Source: Neisseria sp. (GTDB lineage Bacteria > Pseudomonadota > Gammaproteobacteria > Burkholderiales > Neisseriaceae). Taken from it: a DNA stretch of 51,025 nucleotides. The notes under the pieces are model-generated. The model saw only the letters and a list, made by a program, of their open reading frames with translations, made no database searches and was not told the DNA's origin. Below, piece by piece: positions 50,536 through 51,025 of this stretch. Numbering within the stretch: position 1 is the stretch's first letter; each line of letters begins with the position of its first letter. The DNA is taken from the NCBI RefSeq assembly GCF_030527965.1, contig NZ_JAUMZU010000001.1, forward strand, positions 150,141-201,165, written 5' to 3'. The translations under genes and the position numbers were made by a program.

Positions 50536-51025
50536 ATGTTGATCTGGGGGTCAACTTATCTGGCAACGGTCGCGTTTCTGCCGCCAGACCGTCCGTTTAC
50601 CGTAGCATTAATACGGGTACTCGCAACGTCGCTTACCTTGTAAGCGTGATTGGCCAAAAGTGTTTATTTTAGGCGCACTTAATATCGGTTTTTTCCAAGC
50701 AATGTTGTTTGTTGCTGCATATCGCTTATCAGGCGGTCTGGCAGCTATTTTAAATTCAACACAAACTTTAATGGTGCTGGCTTTAACTTGGCTAGCAGGT
50801 AAACAATCGTTTCCCAAAAGCACTTGGCAGGCTGCCGGTTTGGGTGTGTTTGGCATCGCGTTATTAGTTTATTCACCACAAGCACAATTCGATACGGTCG
50901 GCATTATCGCTGCGTTGTTAAGTGCTGTTTCTATGGTGACGGGTGGCTTTCTTTACCAACATTGGAAAATACAATTGCCCGTTTTAGCACTTACCGGCTG
51001 GCAACTATTGTTTGGCGGCTTGTGC
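50536..51025 (+). pseudogene. Second EamA/DMT-family transporter gene, frameshifted and cut by window edge
   Basis: From ATG 50536 the frame reads MLIWGSTYLATVAFLPPDRP, FTVALIRVLATSLTL and stops at 50641 (TAA). Shifted by one base it continues KRDWPKVFILGALNIGFFQA, MLFVAAYRLSGGLAAILNST, and remains open to the window end. These are the first and second to fourth helices of an EamA transporter. The gene may start a little further upstream (the frame is open from about 50485). One base added or two lost near 50641 explains it. It is partial at the right edge. Confidence 0.62.

Noticed and set aside
1-51025. tRNA, rRNA or prophage genes
   Set aside because: No T-loop/CCA patterns, ribosomal RNA blocks, or phage structural genes were recognised on either strand.

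Overview
The window comes from a Neisseriaceae chromosome, most likely a Neisseria that uses the TG-wadDUS dialect of the DNA uptake sequence (TGCCTGTCTGAA, the dialect known from N. wadsworthii). By eye I find at least 23 exact copies on the two strands. Many form inverted pairs between genes, and several lie inside reading frames. HemA, PdxH, Ung, GlnS, TrmA, TtcA, RuvA, RuvB, ComF and BioC also look neisserial. No tRNA, rRNA or CRISPR array was seen.

Region 1 to 18.5 kb is an ordinary housekeeping backbone: hemA (cut by the window edge), pdxH, ung, glnS, a coiled-coil and zinc-ribbon membrane protein, trmA with an allA remnant behind it, an HxlR regulator facing a DUF896-pirin pair, DUF456 and RDD membrane proteins, ttcA, a small lipoprotein, uup, ruvB, rlmJ, an amino-acid-binding lipoprotein and three conserved small proteins.

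Region 18.5 to 26.8 kb starts with a decayed parA-like relic. It continues with a three-part exporter related to E. coli yhiI-rbbA-yhhJ, interrupted by an internally deleted SRPBCC gene. A YagU-like membrane protein and a TolC-type outer-membrane lipoprotein follow, and the latter could be the exit duct for the exporter. Region 26.8 to 32.9 kb is again backbone: a patatin-like lipoprotein, bioC, bioH, comF, trmL, rlpA, ruvA and an O-methyltransferase.

Region 33 to 51 kb is accessory. Past position 34,702 I find no exact TG-wadDUS. Parts are visibly AT-rich, and broken genes are frequent. It carries small redox, hydrolase and dehydrogenase genes around a LysR regulator (SDRs, two flavodoxin-fold quinone reductases, an alpha/beta hydrolase, cupin and YCII genes), an IS1595-type transposase relic, an AraC-Ogt plus AlkB alkylation-repair pair, TetR and MarR regulators, and an FAD monooxygenase bracketed by two uptake sequences of a different dialect (AGGCCGTCTGAA). 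It ends in a string of broken DMT/EamA transporter genes. The accessory region looks like a patchwork of imported, partly decaying stress-response genes. I did not find an unmistakably new system. The best candidates for a second look are the electrophile or redox island (36 to 44 kb), the foreign-DUS monooxygenase cassette, and the coiled-coil zinc-ribbon membrane protein.
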